This document shows positions 29,574 through 39,363 of a DNA stretch of 64,000 nucleotides, in pieces; position 1 is the stretch's first letter, and the number at the start of each line of letters is the position of its first letter. The stretch comes from Rhizobium esperanzae (GTDB lineage: Bacteria; Pseudomonadota; Alphaproteobacteria; Rhizobiales; Rhizobiaceae). The notes below the pieces were generated by a model, which was not told where the DNA came from, ran no database searches, and saw only the letters and a list, made by a program, of their open reading frames with translations. The stretch lies in assembly GCF_014197615.1 (NCBI RefSeq), contig NZ_JACIFY010000004.1, positions 186,001 through 250,000 on the forward strand. The letters are read 5' to 3'. The translations under genes and the position numbers were made by a program.

Positions 29574-30425
29574 ATGGCCGCGCGGGCAAGCTGGAAAGGT
29601 CATCTGAAGGTGGGCGACCTTGCCTGCGCCGTCGGGCTTTACACCGCCATTTCCTCCTCCGACCGCGTCTCCTTCAATATCATCAACCGCAGGACCGGCC
29701 ATCGGGTGGAACGGCAATTCGTCGACAGCGAGACCGGCAAACCGGTCGAGCGGGACGATCAGGTCAAGGGCTACCAGATGGAGAATGGCGATTACATCGT
29801 CATCGAGGGCGATGAGATCGCCCGACTCATGCCGGAAAGCGACAAGATCCTCAATGTCACGGCCTTCATCGGCTATGACGGTATCGACAAGCTTTATTTC
29901 GACCGCCCCTATTACCTCGCCCCCGTCGACGCGCATGACGAAGAGGCGTTGTCGCTGATCGCAAGGGGCATGCGCGACGGCAAGGTCGCAGCACTCGCCG
30001 AAGCCGTGCTGTTCCGGCGCAACCGGACGCTGCTGATCCGCCCGCATGACGACTGCATCGTCGCGACGATGCTGAATTTCGACTACGAGGTGCGTTCGGC
30101 CGACACCGTCTTCAAGGACATTCCCGACATCAAGTTCGACAAGGAGATGATCGCGCTTGCCGGCCATATCATCGGCACCAAGCAGGGCAGTTTCGAACCG
30201 AGCGAATATGTGGATCGCTACGAGGCTGCCCTTGTCGAACTGGTCAAGGCGAAGATCGAGGGCCGGGCACCGCCGAAGAAGAAACAGCCGCCGGAACGCA
30301 AGGTCGTCGACCTGATGGAAGCACTGCGCCAGAGCGCCGGCATGAGCAGCAAGGGTTCGGCAAAGAAGGCCCCGGCGAAGAAGACGCCGGCGCGCGGCGA
30401 CAGCCATAGGAAGAAGGCAAGCTGA
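29574..30425 (+). CDS. ku: Ku protein, non-homologous end joining (copy 1)
   Basis: Bacterial Ku binds double-strand DNA ends and recruits LigD. The 283-residue protein has the Ku core (ASWKGHLKVGDLACAVGLYTA, FVDSETGKPVERDDQVKGYQ) and a Lys/Pro/Ala-rich basic tail that probably adds DNA binding. The ATG at 29574 is preferred to an in-frame TTG at 29556. It converges on a second Ku gene 30 bases away. No ligD is in the window. Confidence 0.93.
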   Translation: MAARASWKGHLKVGDLACAVGLYTAISSSDRVSFNIINRRTGHRVERQFVDSETGKPVERDDQVKGYQMENGDYIVIEGDEIARLMPESDKILNVTAFIGYDGIDKLYFDRPYYLAPVDAHDEEALSLIARGMRDGKVAALAEAVLFRRNRTLLIRPHDDCIVATMLNFDYEVRSADTVFKDIPDIKFDKEMIALAGHIIGTKQGSFEPSEYVDRYEAALVELVKAKIEGRAPPKKKQPPERKVVDLMEALRQSAGMSSKGSAKKAPAKKTPARGDSHRKKAS

Positions 30426-30455
30426 GGCGGCTTCGAACCTATCAGGTGACGTGAT

Positions 30456-31259
30456 TTAAGGCGACGGCTTCCCGTCCTCCGCGGCCAGGCTCTTTTTCAG
30501 CGCATCCATGATATTGATGATGTTGCCGGTCGATTTCACCGGTGCGGGTTTTTTCGCAGGCGCGGCCTGCTTCAGGCTCTTCTGCTTGCTGCGGATCATC
30601 GACTTCAGGCGCTTCTGGATCGGATCCTGCACCATGGCCGGGCTCCAATCCTTCGTCTCTTCCTTCACCAGCTGCTTCATCAGCGCCAGCAGCTTGCTGT
30701 CGATCGCCGCCTCGCTGTCGAGCTCGGCCACCGGTTCGCGCACCTCGTCACCATAACGCAGAGTCCAGAGAACGATGCCCTTGCCCTGCGGCTCCAGCAG
30801 CACGGCACGCTCGCGACGATAGAGCACGAGGCGAGCGATGCCGACGACATCATTCGCCTTCATCGCCTCGCGGATGACGCAGAAGGCTTCCACCCCGACC
30901 TTATCCTCGGGGGCCAGAAAATGCGGTTTGTCGTACCAGATCCAGTCGATCGAGCCGCGCGGCACGAATGTGTCGATGTCGATGGTGCGGGTGCTTTCGA
31001 GCCCGACCTCCTCGATCTCCTCGTCTTCGAGCATGATATAATCGTCCTCGCCGTGCGGATAGCCTTTCACCTGGTCCCGATCGGCCACCGGCTTATGGGT
31101 GACGCTGTCGACATAGCGGCTTTCGACGCGGTTCTTCGTCTGGCGATTGAGCACATGGAACCGCACCTTGTTGCTTTCCGTCGTCGCCGGCGTCAGCGAA
31201 ACGGCGGCGGTGACCAGCGAGAGTTTGAGATAGCCTTTCCAGAATGTCTGACGTGCCAT
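30456..31259 (-). CDS. ku: Ku protein, non-homologous end joining (copy 2)
   Basis: A 267-residue Ku homologue (TFWKGYLKLSLVTAAVSLTPA, YVDSVTHKPVADRDQVKGY), clearly diverged from copy 1. The C-terminal tail is basic but shorter (LKQAAPAKKPAPVKS). The start at 31259 is chosen by alignment with copy 1. Rhizobia often carry several Ku genes, and adjacent pairs may act as heterodimers. Confidence 0.92.
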   Translation of the reverse strand: MARQTFWKGYLKLSLVTAAVSLTPATTESNKVRFHVLNRQTKNRVESRYVDSVTHKPVADRDQVKGYPHGEDDYIMLEDEEIEEVGLESTRTIDIDTFVPRGSIDWIWYDKPHFLAPEDKVGVEAFCVIREAMKANDVVGIARLVLYRRERAVLLEPQGKGIVLWTLRYGDEVREPVAELDSEAAIDSKLLALMKQLVKEETKDWSPAMVQDPIQKRLKSMIRSKQKSLKQAAPAKKPAPVKSTGNIINIMDALKKSLAAEDGKPSP

Positions 31260-31759
31260 GTCTGTCCTGCCTCCCGGACACGGTTGGGCATGGCAATCAA
31301 CGGCGGATGCGGTGTTTGGTTCCAAAAATTGCGGTTTTCTGCCAATGGCGCCCGGCTCTTCCAACAGCTCGAAAACGCAACCGATGAACGCTGCCGTTAA
31401 ACCCGCTGCGCCGCAGTTTCTGTTGGACTGCCGATCGGACGGAGAACGGCGCGACATGATGACATGGTTTTATCGGCTGGATTCACGGAATAAGTTCGCT
31501 TAAGGTCGCGCCGCATGGCGAAGTGAGAGTGCCGCTTCAACAGGCTTGAAGCCACTGGACAAGCTTGCCCTGGCTGTTTCGCCCACCGGAAGGGCAGTTT
31601 GCGAAACTGGGAAGTTGCCGAACGGCCAAATGAATTCGTTCTTCCGGAGAGGAAGCGAGGATGCACAAAATCAGCTCCCGCCTCCGTTCAATCGAATACC
31701 GGCATGCCTTGATCGAGGCGAACGCCGGGCTTCTGCAGATTGATTTATAAGAGCCTTTG
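31260..31759. other. Gene-free region between Ku and polymerase-like gene
   Basis: I find no supported gene in these 500 bases. The only structure noted is a short palindrome at 31595-31609 (CAGTTT-GCG-AAACTG). Promoters for both divergent flanking genes should lie here. Confidence 0.3.
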
Positions 31760-33094
31760 ATGACGATAGAAAATGCAGCACTAGCAAGAAACCACTATCC
31801 AGCCGGCTACCATCGGCGGGCTGCACCCCGGTGGCGCGTCAGGCGCGATGTGCTGGCAAAGCTGGTTCTGACGATCGCATTTTACGCGTCGCTTTGGCGG
31901 GCGACAGGCATGTGGTACGGCCTGCCTGCGAACTTCGACGATGGCGCAGCGGTCGACCCGTTGCCGATGAAACTCCTGCTTTACGGCCTTATTCCCTTAT
32001 CGGGCTTATATTTTCTGCTGGAGCAACGACAATTCCTGCGGGTCTTCTCACGGATTTCGCCGTTTATCGTCGTTGTCGGCATTTCCTGCCTCACATCCAT
32101 CGCCTTCTCGATCGACAGAGGCGCATCCTTGAAGGGATTGGCTGCGGTCATCGTTCTTGCGGTTCCGCCTCTTCTCTACCGCGCGCGCTACGGCAATGTC
32201 GAAGCCTTCAAAGTACTCGGGCGTTTTGCGATTGCCGCCGCATTTATCAACGTCGTCTACACAGCCGCTTTCCCGCAATTCGCCATCATGCGCGGCAGCT
32301 ATGCGGGCATGGTCAAGGGTGCCTTTTACCATAAGAACACGCTGGGGCAGTTTTGCTCGGTCAGCTTTGTCTGCCTGCTGTCGACGGAGAAGCTCGGCCG
32401 GCTTCGTTACAGTACCCTGATACGCTGGGCTGCAATGCTTTGCCTTCTCGTCCTGATCGTCGCAACCAAGTCCTCGACGGCTGTTGTCTTGACGATGTTC
32501 GGCAGCATGATGCTGTATGGCGTTCGCGTGATTCACATCTACCCGAACCGTCTTTTTCGTTCCTTCGTCGTCTTCCTGCTGTTCCTGATCGTCGGCTTCG
32601 GCGCCAGCTTCGTCTATCTCGGAGTAGCCTCAGCCGTTGCAGAAGCATTCGGCAAAGATATTACCTTCTCTGGCCGCACCAATATCTGGGAACAACTGTT
32701 GCCGCTGATATGGGACAGGCCTCTGACAGGTTACGGCTTTGCGATGTTCCGCCAGCCGGAGGTCATGGAGGAGTATGTCAAGGTTACCTTCGATGCACGA
32801 TCGACCCACAACACCTATCTCGAGCTGGCGCTGAATATCGGCATTCCAGGCATCACCGCATGGACGTTATTTTTGCTGACCCGCCTGTTCAGGAAGATGA
32901 CGATCGTCGACCCCGACCCGGCAGAATCCGGCGCGAGGCGAAAGGAGATCGTTATCATCATCCTCATCATGCTTGGAGCCATGACCGAGGCAGGCATGAT
33001 GCTGGCACCTTTCATTCTCTGGCCACATATGGTCATCGCGCTCTCGGAACTGCGTCCGAGGTTGCGGACAAACCGGAATCTGCGCCAGACTTGA
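31760..33094 (+). CDS. O-antigen ligase/polymerase-like membrane protein
   Basis: A 444-residue polytopic membrane protein of the Wzy/ExoQ type. Features are many hydrophobic helices, the long loop motif GAFYHKNTLGQFC (Wzy_C-like), and the late loop SGRTNIWEQLLPLIWDRPLTGYG with STHNTYLELALNIG. Such proteins polymerise or ligate surface polysaccharide units on the periplasmic face. The ATG at 31760 follows an in-frame TTG. No glycosyltransferase operon is adjacent. Confidence 0.85.
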   Translation: MTIENAALARNHYPAGYHRRAAPRWRVRRDVLAKLVLTIAFYASLWRATGMWYGLPANFDDGAAVDPLPMKLLLYGLIPLSGLYFLLEQRQFLRVFSRISPFIVVVGISCLTSIAFSIDRGASLKGLAAVIVLAVPPLLYRARYGNVEAFKVLGRFAIAAAFINVVYTAAFPQFAIMRGSYAGMVKGAFYHKNTLGQFCSVSFVCLLSTEKLGRLRYSTLIRWAAMLCLLVLIVATKSSTAVVLTMFGSMMLYGVRVIHIYPNRLFRSFVVFLLFLIVGFGASFVYLGVASAVAEAFGKDITFSGRTNIWEQLLPLIWDRPLTGYGFAMFRQPEVMEEYVKVTFDARSTHNTYLELALNIGIPGITAWTLFLLTRLFRKMTIVDPDPAESGARRKEIVIIILIMLGAMTEAGMMLAPFILWPHMVIALSELRPRLRTNRNLRQT

Positions 33095-33212
33095 GGGGTG
33101 CTCGACGTCTGAGCGCCTCATTCCACCGTTCTCGTCGCGGTCATCTTTGTCGGCCATCGGGTGGGCTTATGGCGGTCGCGTGCCCCAACTGCACGCGACA
33201 CCACCACGCCGC

Positions 33213-34358
33213 TCAAATCGACAGATAGCGCTTCTGCCAAGGCAGCCTGTGCTCCTGCCATGCGCGCGGCGTGAAGTCGTCATAGGCGGTCTCGGCGATC
33301 GCCAGCATCCAGTTCTGATCCTTGCGGGCCAAGAGCACGCAGGACAATTCCATGCCGGGCGCAACGGCGATGGAGGGCCGGTTGGCGCCTGGGATGTCGA
33401 TCCCCTTGTCGCGCCACTGGATGCGGATCTCATCGGGCTCGGATGTCCATTGGCCTGATGAAACGGAGGCTTTTCCGTCCGGTTTGAAGACAAGCGGCGG
33501 CGGGGTGACGTTCAGGAAGCTGCCGTCATTGGCATAATTGCCGTCGACATCGCCGGCGGTCTCCTTGCCCCTTCCCTTCAGAACGATATCCTGCTCGCAG
33601 CGCAGGAATATGTTGCGCCGGAAACTGCCGGACCACGGGCGGTTGGCGAAGAATGCGATGTCGCATTGGCTGATGACGTTGTCGTGGATATCGATGTCTT
33701 TGCGGAATGCCTGTTCCTGATCCGAAAAGCCGCTGAGGCTGACGCCACGATTGGTGTTCTCGATCCAGTTGTCATAGACGTGGTGCCCGGTATGGTCGAC
33801 CTTGTCGCCGATGCCGTAGCCGAAGGAATAATCATTCATCCTGCCGTCGCGCATGATGTTGCTGCGCACGACGGCACCATCGCCGATCGACGAAAAGGAG
33901 AAATTCTTGCCGCCGATGAAGTTGTATTCGACGAGGTAGTTTCGGGTTTTATCGCAGACCAGCGCGCCCTTGTTGGAGGTGCTGGTCGGCGACTGAAGCA
34001 GGAGGTTGCCGCGGATCACGACATTGGAACTGACATAGTCGTCCTTGTTTTCGTAGGCGAATTGGCAGCAGTCCGCCCCCTGACCGGGTGCTGCGCCAAT
34101 GCGATTGTTCTCCAGAAGAACGTCCGTCGTCTTCGTCAGGTAAATGCCGTCGCCGTTGACGTTCTCCGTTTCGCAGCGCCGGATCGTGAGGTTTTTGCCA
34201 TTGTGGAACTTGAAGCCGCGCGGTGAATTTTTGACGATAACGTCTTCGATCACCGTATCGGAAAACACCTGATAGGCGACGCCGATATCTTCGGCGCCAT
34301 CGATCACCTGCCCGCGCGTGAAGGCGCCGTGAACTTTCTTTCGCAAGATGGCGGTCAT
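33213..34358 (-). CDS. Right-handed beta-helix protein
   Basis: A 381-residue protein with repeated short strands typical of parallel beta-helix folds (VIEDVIVKNSPRGFKFHNGK, NLTIRRCETENVNGDGIYL, NVVIRGNLLL, DIDIHDNVISQC). Such proteins bind or cleave polysaccharides. No signal peptide is evident, so secretion would need another route. The start has AAGGAAAA. It faces the polymerase-like gene and precedes no close partner. Confidence 0.75.
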   Translation of the reverse strand: MTAILRKKVHGAFTRGQVIDGAEDIGVAYQVFSDTVIEDVIVKNSPRGFKFHNGKNLTIRRCETENVNGDGIYLTKTTDVLLENNRIGAAPGQGADCCQFAYENKDDYVSSNVVIRGNLLLQSPTSTSNKGALVCDKTRNYLVEYNFIGGKNFSFSSIGDGAVVRSNIMRDGRMNDYSFGYGIGDKVDHTGHHVYDNWIENTNRGVSLSGFSDQEQAFRKDIDIHDNVISQCDIAFFANRPWSGSFRRNIFLRCEQDIVLKGRGKETAGDVDGNYANDGSFLNVTPPPLVFKPDGKASVSSGQWTSEPDEIRIQWRDKGIDIPGANRPSIAVAPGMELSCVLLARKDQNWMLAIAETAYDDFTPRAWQEHRLPWQKRYLSI

Positions 34359-34432
34359 TGCATTTTCCTTCGATACCGGTGCGGCAGAGATTAAGACGAG
34401 GGCATGTGGCGGATGTTTGAATATCCGGAAAT

Positions 34433-35086
34433 TCAGGCTGTGAACCGCCCATCTTTCAGAAACGACAGGGCTTGGCTCCACATGGTCCTGTTGACGGGCA
34501 AGAAAGTGTGGTTTGCGGGAATGACGATATGGGCTGCCGCGCCGTCGAGACGGGTGCTCTCCACCGACACCTTCCCATCATTCGGCACCCTTCGACCAAT
34601 GATGAGGGAGGAGACCGGGTCGATGGTCCTGTTGCCGGCGATGATGCCGAGTTCGTAATCGACCGTGCCGAACAGCTCGGTCATTGCGGTTTGATCGGTA
34701 ATCAGTTGCTGGCCCGCCGGTCCATAGAACGTCCTGTATAGCGGCCAGTCCTTGAGGAAATCGGCAACCTGACTGCCGTTGTTCGGCGTTCCGACCATGA
34801 TCACCCTGCCCAGATTGGCTGGGCGATCGTTCCTGAGAAAAGCGCGGATGATCAGTCCACCCATCGAATAACCGACAAAATGGACACGGCCCTCGCCTGC
34901 CGCCTTCACGGCACCGTCGATCTCCGGCCGGACGATGCCGACGAGGTCGCCGATCGAAAACCTGGTGGAGGGGTAGCCGACATTGACAACCCGATAGCCG
35001 TTGCCGGACAGGAAGTTGGCGAGCTTCTGCATGCTTCTTCTTGTCCGGGCAATCCCGTGAAAAAGGATGACCGTGTCGTTCATCAT
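34433..35086 (-). CDS. Alpha/beta hydrolase, lipase-like
   Basis: A 217-residue serine hydrolase with VILFHGIARTRRSMQKLANF (oxyanion region), nucleophile elbow VGYSMGGLIIRAF, MVGTPNNGSQVADFL and a late His in VIPANHTFLPVN. This matches the small lipase/EstA-like family. No signal peptide is seen, so it is probably cytosolic. Two ATGs (35086, 35083) are possible starts. Confidence 0.85.
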   Translation of the reverse strand: MMNDTVILFHGIARTRRSMQKLANFLSGNGYRVVNVGYPSTRFSIGDLVGIVRPEIDGAVKAAGEGRVHFVGYSMGGLIIRAFLRNDRPANLGRVIMVGTPNNGSQVADFLKDWPLYRTFYGPAGQQLITDQTAMTELFGTVDYELGIIAGNRTIDPVSSLIIGRRVPNDGKVSVESTRLDGAAAHIVIPANHTFLPVNRTMWSQALSFLKDGRFTA

Positions 35087-35293
35087 GGATCCGCCAACGT
35101 GCCGCTATCGATCAGCACTATCCTGTAGCTTTCAAGAGGGACGTTGTCGACCAATGCCGGATAGCCATCCGTCCGAAGCGCTCCATTGTTGCGGCGCGCT
35201 TGATGCGGCGTCCCGCTAGTGATCTAGTGATTGACAAATGGAGGTGAAGTTCAGCATCCGTCCCATTCGACCGCCAGAAAGAAATGCGAGCAC

Positions 35294-36313
35294 GTGACGA
35301 CCAGCATCAGACATATCGCCAAACTTGCGGGAACGTCAGTCTCTTCGGTCTCTCGCGTGCTCAACAACAGCGGTTATGCCTCGCCTGAACTCAGGGACCG
35401 CGTCGAAGCGGCGATCCGAACGCTGAACTACACGCCCAGCAAGGGTGCGCGCATGCTGCGCGGTGCGCCAAGCCGGATGATCGGACTGATGCTGCCGTCA
35501 ATCGACGTGCCTTTCTTCGGCATCCTCGCCCATGCCATCGAACAGGAATTGTTCCAGCACGGCTATCAGACGCTGATCTGCAGCACGGCGGAAAATATGG
35601 ATCACGAGGTGCGCTATCTCTCCATGCTGCTCGCCCAGCGTGTCGACGGCGTCATCGTCGCAAGCGCTTTCGGCAGCATCGAGCATTTCGCAGTGCTGCG
35701 GGACGCGGGCATTCCGGTCATCGCCATCGACCGCGAGTTGAACGGCATCGCCGACGACGCTGTCATGGCCGATCACGAGGAAGGCGGACGGCTGATGGCG
35801 CGCCATCTGATCGGCCTCGGCCACCGGGCGATCGCCATCGTCGGGGCGCCGGCACACAGCCAGCCGATCCAGCTTCGCCTTCAGGGCATCACGGCGGAAA
35901 TGGCAAAAGACGGGATCGCGCCTGCCGTCGTGGCGATGGCGGAAGAGCACAGCTTTGCCGAGACCTACCGGCTGGCGCGGGAATTGCTGGCGTCGCGCGC
36001 TGAGGTCACCGCGATTATCGGCACGACCGACATTTCGGCGATTGCCGCCATCCATGCCATCCAGGATCGCGGATCTTCCGTTCCGAACGACTATTCGGTC
36101 GTCGGCTTCGACGATCTGCCGGAGGCCGCCTACGTCTTTCCACGGCTGACAACGGTCGCACAGCCGATCCGCGATGTCGGGCAGCAGGCAGCGCGGCTGC
36201 TGGAAGCGCTGATCGAGGCGCAGCAGACAGGCGACGAATCCCGGCAGGGTGCGATCGTCAAAGTGCCGGTCAGGCTGATCGCGCGCGACTCCACCGGTCC
36301 CGTTCGCAACTGA
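35294..36313 (+). CDS. LacI-family regulator of the adjacent sugar operon (inferred)
   Basis: A 339-residue repressor starting at GTG 35294. The N-terminal HTH (IRHIAKLAGTSVSSVSRVLN) and hinge are followed by a periplasmic-binding-protein-like effector domain (IGLMLPSIDVPFFGILAHAI, VVGFDDLPEAAYVFPRLTTV). An upstream in-frame TTG at 35231 would add 21 residues without HTH similarity. It is convergent with the last gene of the sugar operon, 18 bases apart. LacI-type operators flank the operon promoter at 42051 and 42105, so it is the best candidate to control it. Confidence 0.88.
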   Translation: MTTSIRHIAKLAGTSVSSVSRVLNNSGYASPELRDRVEAAIRTLNYTPSKGARMLRGAPSRMIGLMLPSIDVPFFGILAHAIEQELFQHGYQTLICSTAENMDHEVRYLSMLLAQRVDGVIVASAFGSIEHFAVLRDAGIPVIAIDRELNGIADDAVMADHEEGGRLMARHLIGLGHRAIAIVGAPAHSQPIQLRLQGITAEMAKDGIAPAVVAMAEEHSFAETYRLARELLASRAEVTAIIGTTDISAIAAIHAIQDRGSSVPNDYSVVGFDDLPEAAYVFPRLTTVAQPIRDVGQQAARLLEALIEAQQTGDESRQGAIVKVPVRLIARDSTGPVRN

Positions 36314-36331
36314 GCAGATGGATCTGCGAAG

Positions 36332-37342
36332 TTAGGGCCGGACGATGACCTTGATCTCGCCCGGCAATGGCGCATTGCCGACCACGTCGGCGACCTCCTC
36401 CAGACCGATGGTTCTGGTAACCAACGCGTCCAGTTCCAATGCTCCGCTTGCGACCATTGCCGCAGCGCGCGAATGGGTGAAGGGGTTGAGGTAGGCCGGC
36501 CTGATATCGACTTCGTTGACCAGCAGATCGAAGGGCAGAACCGGCACCTCGACGCCCGCAGGCGTGACCCCGAAAAGCACGAAGGTGCCGCCGCGCCGCG
36601 CCATTCTCAGACCGCTTTGCAGCGTGTCGCTGACGCCGGCGCACTCGATGACCACATCGGCGCCGCCTTTGGTGAGCTCTCGAACCGACGCGACCGTGTC
36701 CGAAGAATTCGGGTCGAAGGTGTGCGTCGCCCCCAGGCGCAGGGCGGCCTGGCGTCTCGATTGCTGCCGCGTGACCAAAATGATCTCGCATGCCCCCGCC
36801 AGACGGGCCAGCTGCACCATCAGCAGGCCGATCACACCGCCGCCGAGGATCGCGACGCTGTCGCCCGGACGGATCCGGGCCTTGTCGATGGCGTGGATGC
36901 AGCAGGCCAGCGGTTCGGAGAAGGCGCCGTGAACGGGATCGAGGCCGGCCGGCAGGATGAAGGCCTGCGCATGCGGCACGGCCACATATTCGGCAAAGCC
37001 GCCATCCCGCGTCACGCCGATGGCGGTCAGTCTTTCGCACAGGTTCGGCCGCGCCCGCGTGCACGCCGGACAGGTGCCGCAGGCGATATTCGGGTCGACC
37101 GTCACCAGTTCGCCGCCGGCAAAGCGGGTGACGCCATCACCGATCTCTTCGACGATGCCGCAGAATTCGTGGCCCAGCGTGACGGGGATCGCGGTCGGAT
37201 ATTCGCCCTTGTACATGTGGCGATCGGAACCGCAGATGCCGGCGGCGACGACCCGGACAAGCAGCTCGCCCCGCCCGGCAACCGGTTTCTCAACGCTGCG
37301 CATGGTCAAAGACCCGATCGACTCCAAGCGTACAGCTCTCAT
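36332..37342 (-). CDS. Zinc-dependent polyol/alcohol dehydrogenase
   Basis: A 336-residue medium-chain dehydrogenase. Catalytic zinc ligands are in AGICGSDRHMYKG and LGHEFCGIVEEIGDG; the structural zinc Cys cluster is ACGTCPACTRARPNLC; the cofactor motif is VAILGGGVIGLLMVQLA. It resembles sorbitol/threonine dehydrogenases and probably oxidises a polyol or sugar to a ketone. It is the last gene of the operon. Confidence 0.9.
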   Translation of the reverse strand: MRAVRLESIGSLTMRSVEKPVAGRGELLVRVVAAGICGSDRHMYKGEYPTAIPVTLGHEFCGIVEEIGDGVTRFAGGELVTVDPNIACGTCPACTRARPNLCERLTAIGVTRDGGFAEYVAVPHAQAFILPAGLDPVHGAFSEPLACCIHAIDKARIRPGDSVAILGGGVIGLLMVQLARLAGACEIILVTRQQSRRQAALRLGATHTFDPNSSDTVASVRELTKGGADVVIECAGVSDTLQSGLRMARRGGTFVLFGVTPAGVEVPVLPFDLLVNEVDIRPAYLNPFTHSRAAAMVASGALELDALVTRTIGLEEVADVVGNAPLPGEIKVIVRP

Positions 37343-37398
37343 TCCACTCCTCCAGACCTCAAGCTCGATTGCCTATTCCTGCCGATGAAGCGAAGCGC

Positions 37399-38187
37399 TC
37401 AGCTCATGACATTGCCGCCATCGACATTGTAACACTGCGCCACGATGTATGCCGCATCCGGCCCGGCGAGGAAGGCAGCCATGGCGGCCTGTTCCTCAGC
37501 GGCGCCAAATCGCCCGGCGGGAACGGCGGCCGCCACGCGGCGCTTGACGTCGCCGGGTTGCAACCCTTCCCGGCTGCCGAGTTTTGCATCGACGACGTCC
37601 CACATCGGCGTATCGACGACGCCCGGAGCGATGGCGTTGACATTGATCCCGTAACGGATCAGTTCCAGAGCGCAGCTTTGCGTGATGCTGATGACGGCCG
37701 CCTTGGACGCGCAGTAAGCCACGGCAGGTCCTTCGCCCCGACGCCCGGCCTGGGACGAGAAATTGATGATGCGTCCACCTGCCCCTCTCTCCACCATGTG
37801 CCGGGCGACGGCCTGCGTCATGAAGATCAGGCCCTCAATATTGACCTGAAAGACCCGAGCGGTCCGTTCCCGGGATATTTCAAGAATGGACTCGACGTCG
37901 TAAATGCCGGCGGCGTTGACCAGGATGTCGATCTGACCGGCGGTCGATATCGTGAAGCGTGCAGCGTCTTCGATGCTGTCCTGGCTGGTCACATCGAGCG
38001 CCACGCCCCAGGCATGCGGACCGATCGCTGCCGCCACCCGGGCGCATCGTTCGCCATCGAGATCCGCTACGACAACCTTGGCGCCCTCGGCGGCGAAGCG
38101 TTCGCATACCGCCTTGCCGATGCCGCTTGCTCCCCCAGTGACCAGCGCCACCTTGCCGCAGAGCCGCGCCGTTTCCGTATGGGTCAT
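37399..38187 (-). CDS. Short-chain dehydrogenase/reductase
   Basis: A 262-residue classical SDR: cofactor motif VTGGASGIGKAV, NAAGIY, catalytic Ser in NFSSQAGR and Tyr-x-x-x-Lys in VAYCASKAAV, and a GAVDTPMW-like late motif. It probably oxidises a sugar or polyol in the same pathway. Its ATG overlaps the stop of a 24-codon upstream ORF (ATGA), so its translation may depend on that ORF. Confidence 0.9.
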   Translation of the reverse strand: MTHTETARLCGKVALVTGGASGIGKAVCERFAAEGAKVVVADLDGERCARVAAAIGPHAWGVALDVTSQDSIEDAARFTISTAGQIDILVNAAGIYDVESILEISRERTARVFQVNIEGLIFMTQAVARHMVERGAGGRIINFSSQAGRRGEGPAVAYCASKAAVISITQSCALELIRYGINVNAIAPGVVDTPMWDVVDAKLGSREGLQPGDVKRRVAAAVPAGRFGAAEEQAAMAAFLAGPDAAYIVAQCYNVDGGNVMS

Positions 38188-38258
38188 CGCCCCGCCTCCC
38201 CGGTTGCACTTAAGCCGACGAGTGTGCCGCGCATGGCTGACATAACGAATAGCTTCAT
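38184..38258 (-). CDS. 24-residue ORF translationally coupled to the SDR gene
   Basis: A 25-codon frame (MKLFVMSAMRGTLVGLSATG...) with a strong GGAGGAG site just before its ATG. Its TGA overlaps the ATG of the SDR gene. The SDR itself has no separate strong site. It could be a leader peptide, a real microprotein, or only a coupling device. No family is recognised. Confidence 0.45.
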   Translation of the reverse strand: MKLFVMSAMRGTLVGLSATGEAGR

Positions 38259-38322
38259 TTCTGCTCCTCCATTCTGACTCGACGCCGATCGCCGTTGCCT
38301 TCCCCTGAGGCGGCGTCTGGGG

Positions 38323-39363
38323 CTAAGCGGGTTGCGCGTTCGTCTCCTCTGCCTCGCAAAGGAGGACTGATATATCGGGAATGCCGTCGGTGGCCGTCGC
38401 ACCCTTGAGGCAGCGCGCAGCCGCGGCATGGGCGACGGCGCAGATATGCTCGACCGGCCAGCTCTCATGCAGGCCGTAGAGCACGGCGGCACAAAAGGCG
38501 TCTCCCGCGCCGACCGTGCTGACGATGTCATCGGGATCGACGGCGCGCGACTGTGTCCTGATCGGCGAAGCGCCAGGCGCAAACCAGAAGCAGATTTCCG
38601 GCGCGTGGATGATCGCTCCCTTGGCGACGCCTGCGGCCAGCAGGCGTTCACCCGCCGTCAAAAGCCCCGCCTCGATCAAATCTCCCTTGGCGTCGCGGAC
38701 GGCAACGCCGGTCGCCCGGCCGGCCTCCATCTCATTGATGATCAAGTAGTCGCAGAAGGGCAGAGCGACGCCGACCTTGGCTGCAAATTCCGGGTCTTCG
38801 CTCGAGACGAAGTCCACGCAGGTCGTCAGCCCGGCGCGGCGCGCGGCTTCGAGCAGGCGCGACGCTCCCGAACGGCCGTCGGGACCGATGCGGTCGAGAC
38901 CCGGCAGCAGCATGAGATAACCGAGATAGAACAGCCGGTAGCCGGCCTCAGCGAAGGTCGCGGGTGAAATAAGCTTGTCGGTGACGGCATCGCTGGCGCC
39001 GCCATGATAGAAGAAGGTCCGGTTCTGGCCGGGCACGTTCATGACATGGGTGTGCGCCGTTACCCGGTCGGCGAGTGCCGTCAGCCCCCCGATATCGACA
39101 CCGGCGACCGCAAGGCGGGCCTTGACGATCTCACCGTCCGGATCGGCGCCGATGCACCCGGCCGCTGCCAGCTTTCCGCAAAATCCGAGCGAGGCCAGAT
39201 CGGTGACGACATTGGCCGCCCCGCCGCCCACGCCGAGATCCTGGTGCAGGATATGGGCGAGATTGCCCTGTTCGGGCCAATAGGACAGGGTGTGGACGCG
39301 ATCGACGATGAAGTTGCCGGCGCACACGATGCCGCCCTCTTTCCGACTGCCGTGATGGCGCAT
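38323..39363 (-). CDS. PfkB-family sugar kinase
   Basis: A 346-residue ribokinase-like enzyme with the sugar-binding GVGGGAANVVTDLASLGF and the C-terminal signature DIVSTVGAGDAFCAAVLYG containing the catalytic Asp. It probably phosphorylates the ketose made by the isomerase before aldol cleavage. The ATG at 39363 shares one base with the stop of the isomerase gene. Confidence 0.9.
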   Translation of the reverse strand: MRHHGSRKEGGIVCAGNFIVDRVHTLSYWPEQGNLAHILHQDLGVGGGAANVVTDLASLGFCGKLAAAGCIGADPDGEIVKARLAVAGVDIGGLTALADRVTAHTHVMNVPGQNRTFFYHGGASDAVTDKLISPATFAEAGYRLFYLGYLMLLPGLDRIGPDGRSGASRLLEAARRAGLTTCVDFVSSEDPEFAAKVGVALPFCDYLIINEMEAGRATGVAVRDAKGDLIEAGLLTAGERLLAAGVAKGAIIHAPEICFWFAPGASPIRTQSRAVDPDDIVSTVGAGDAFCAAVLYGLHESWPVEHICAVAHAAAARCLKGATATDGIPDISVLLCEAEETNAQPA

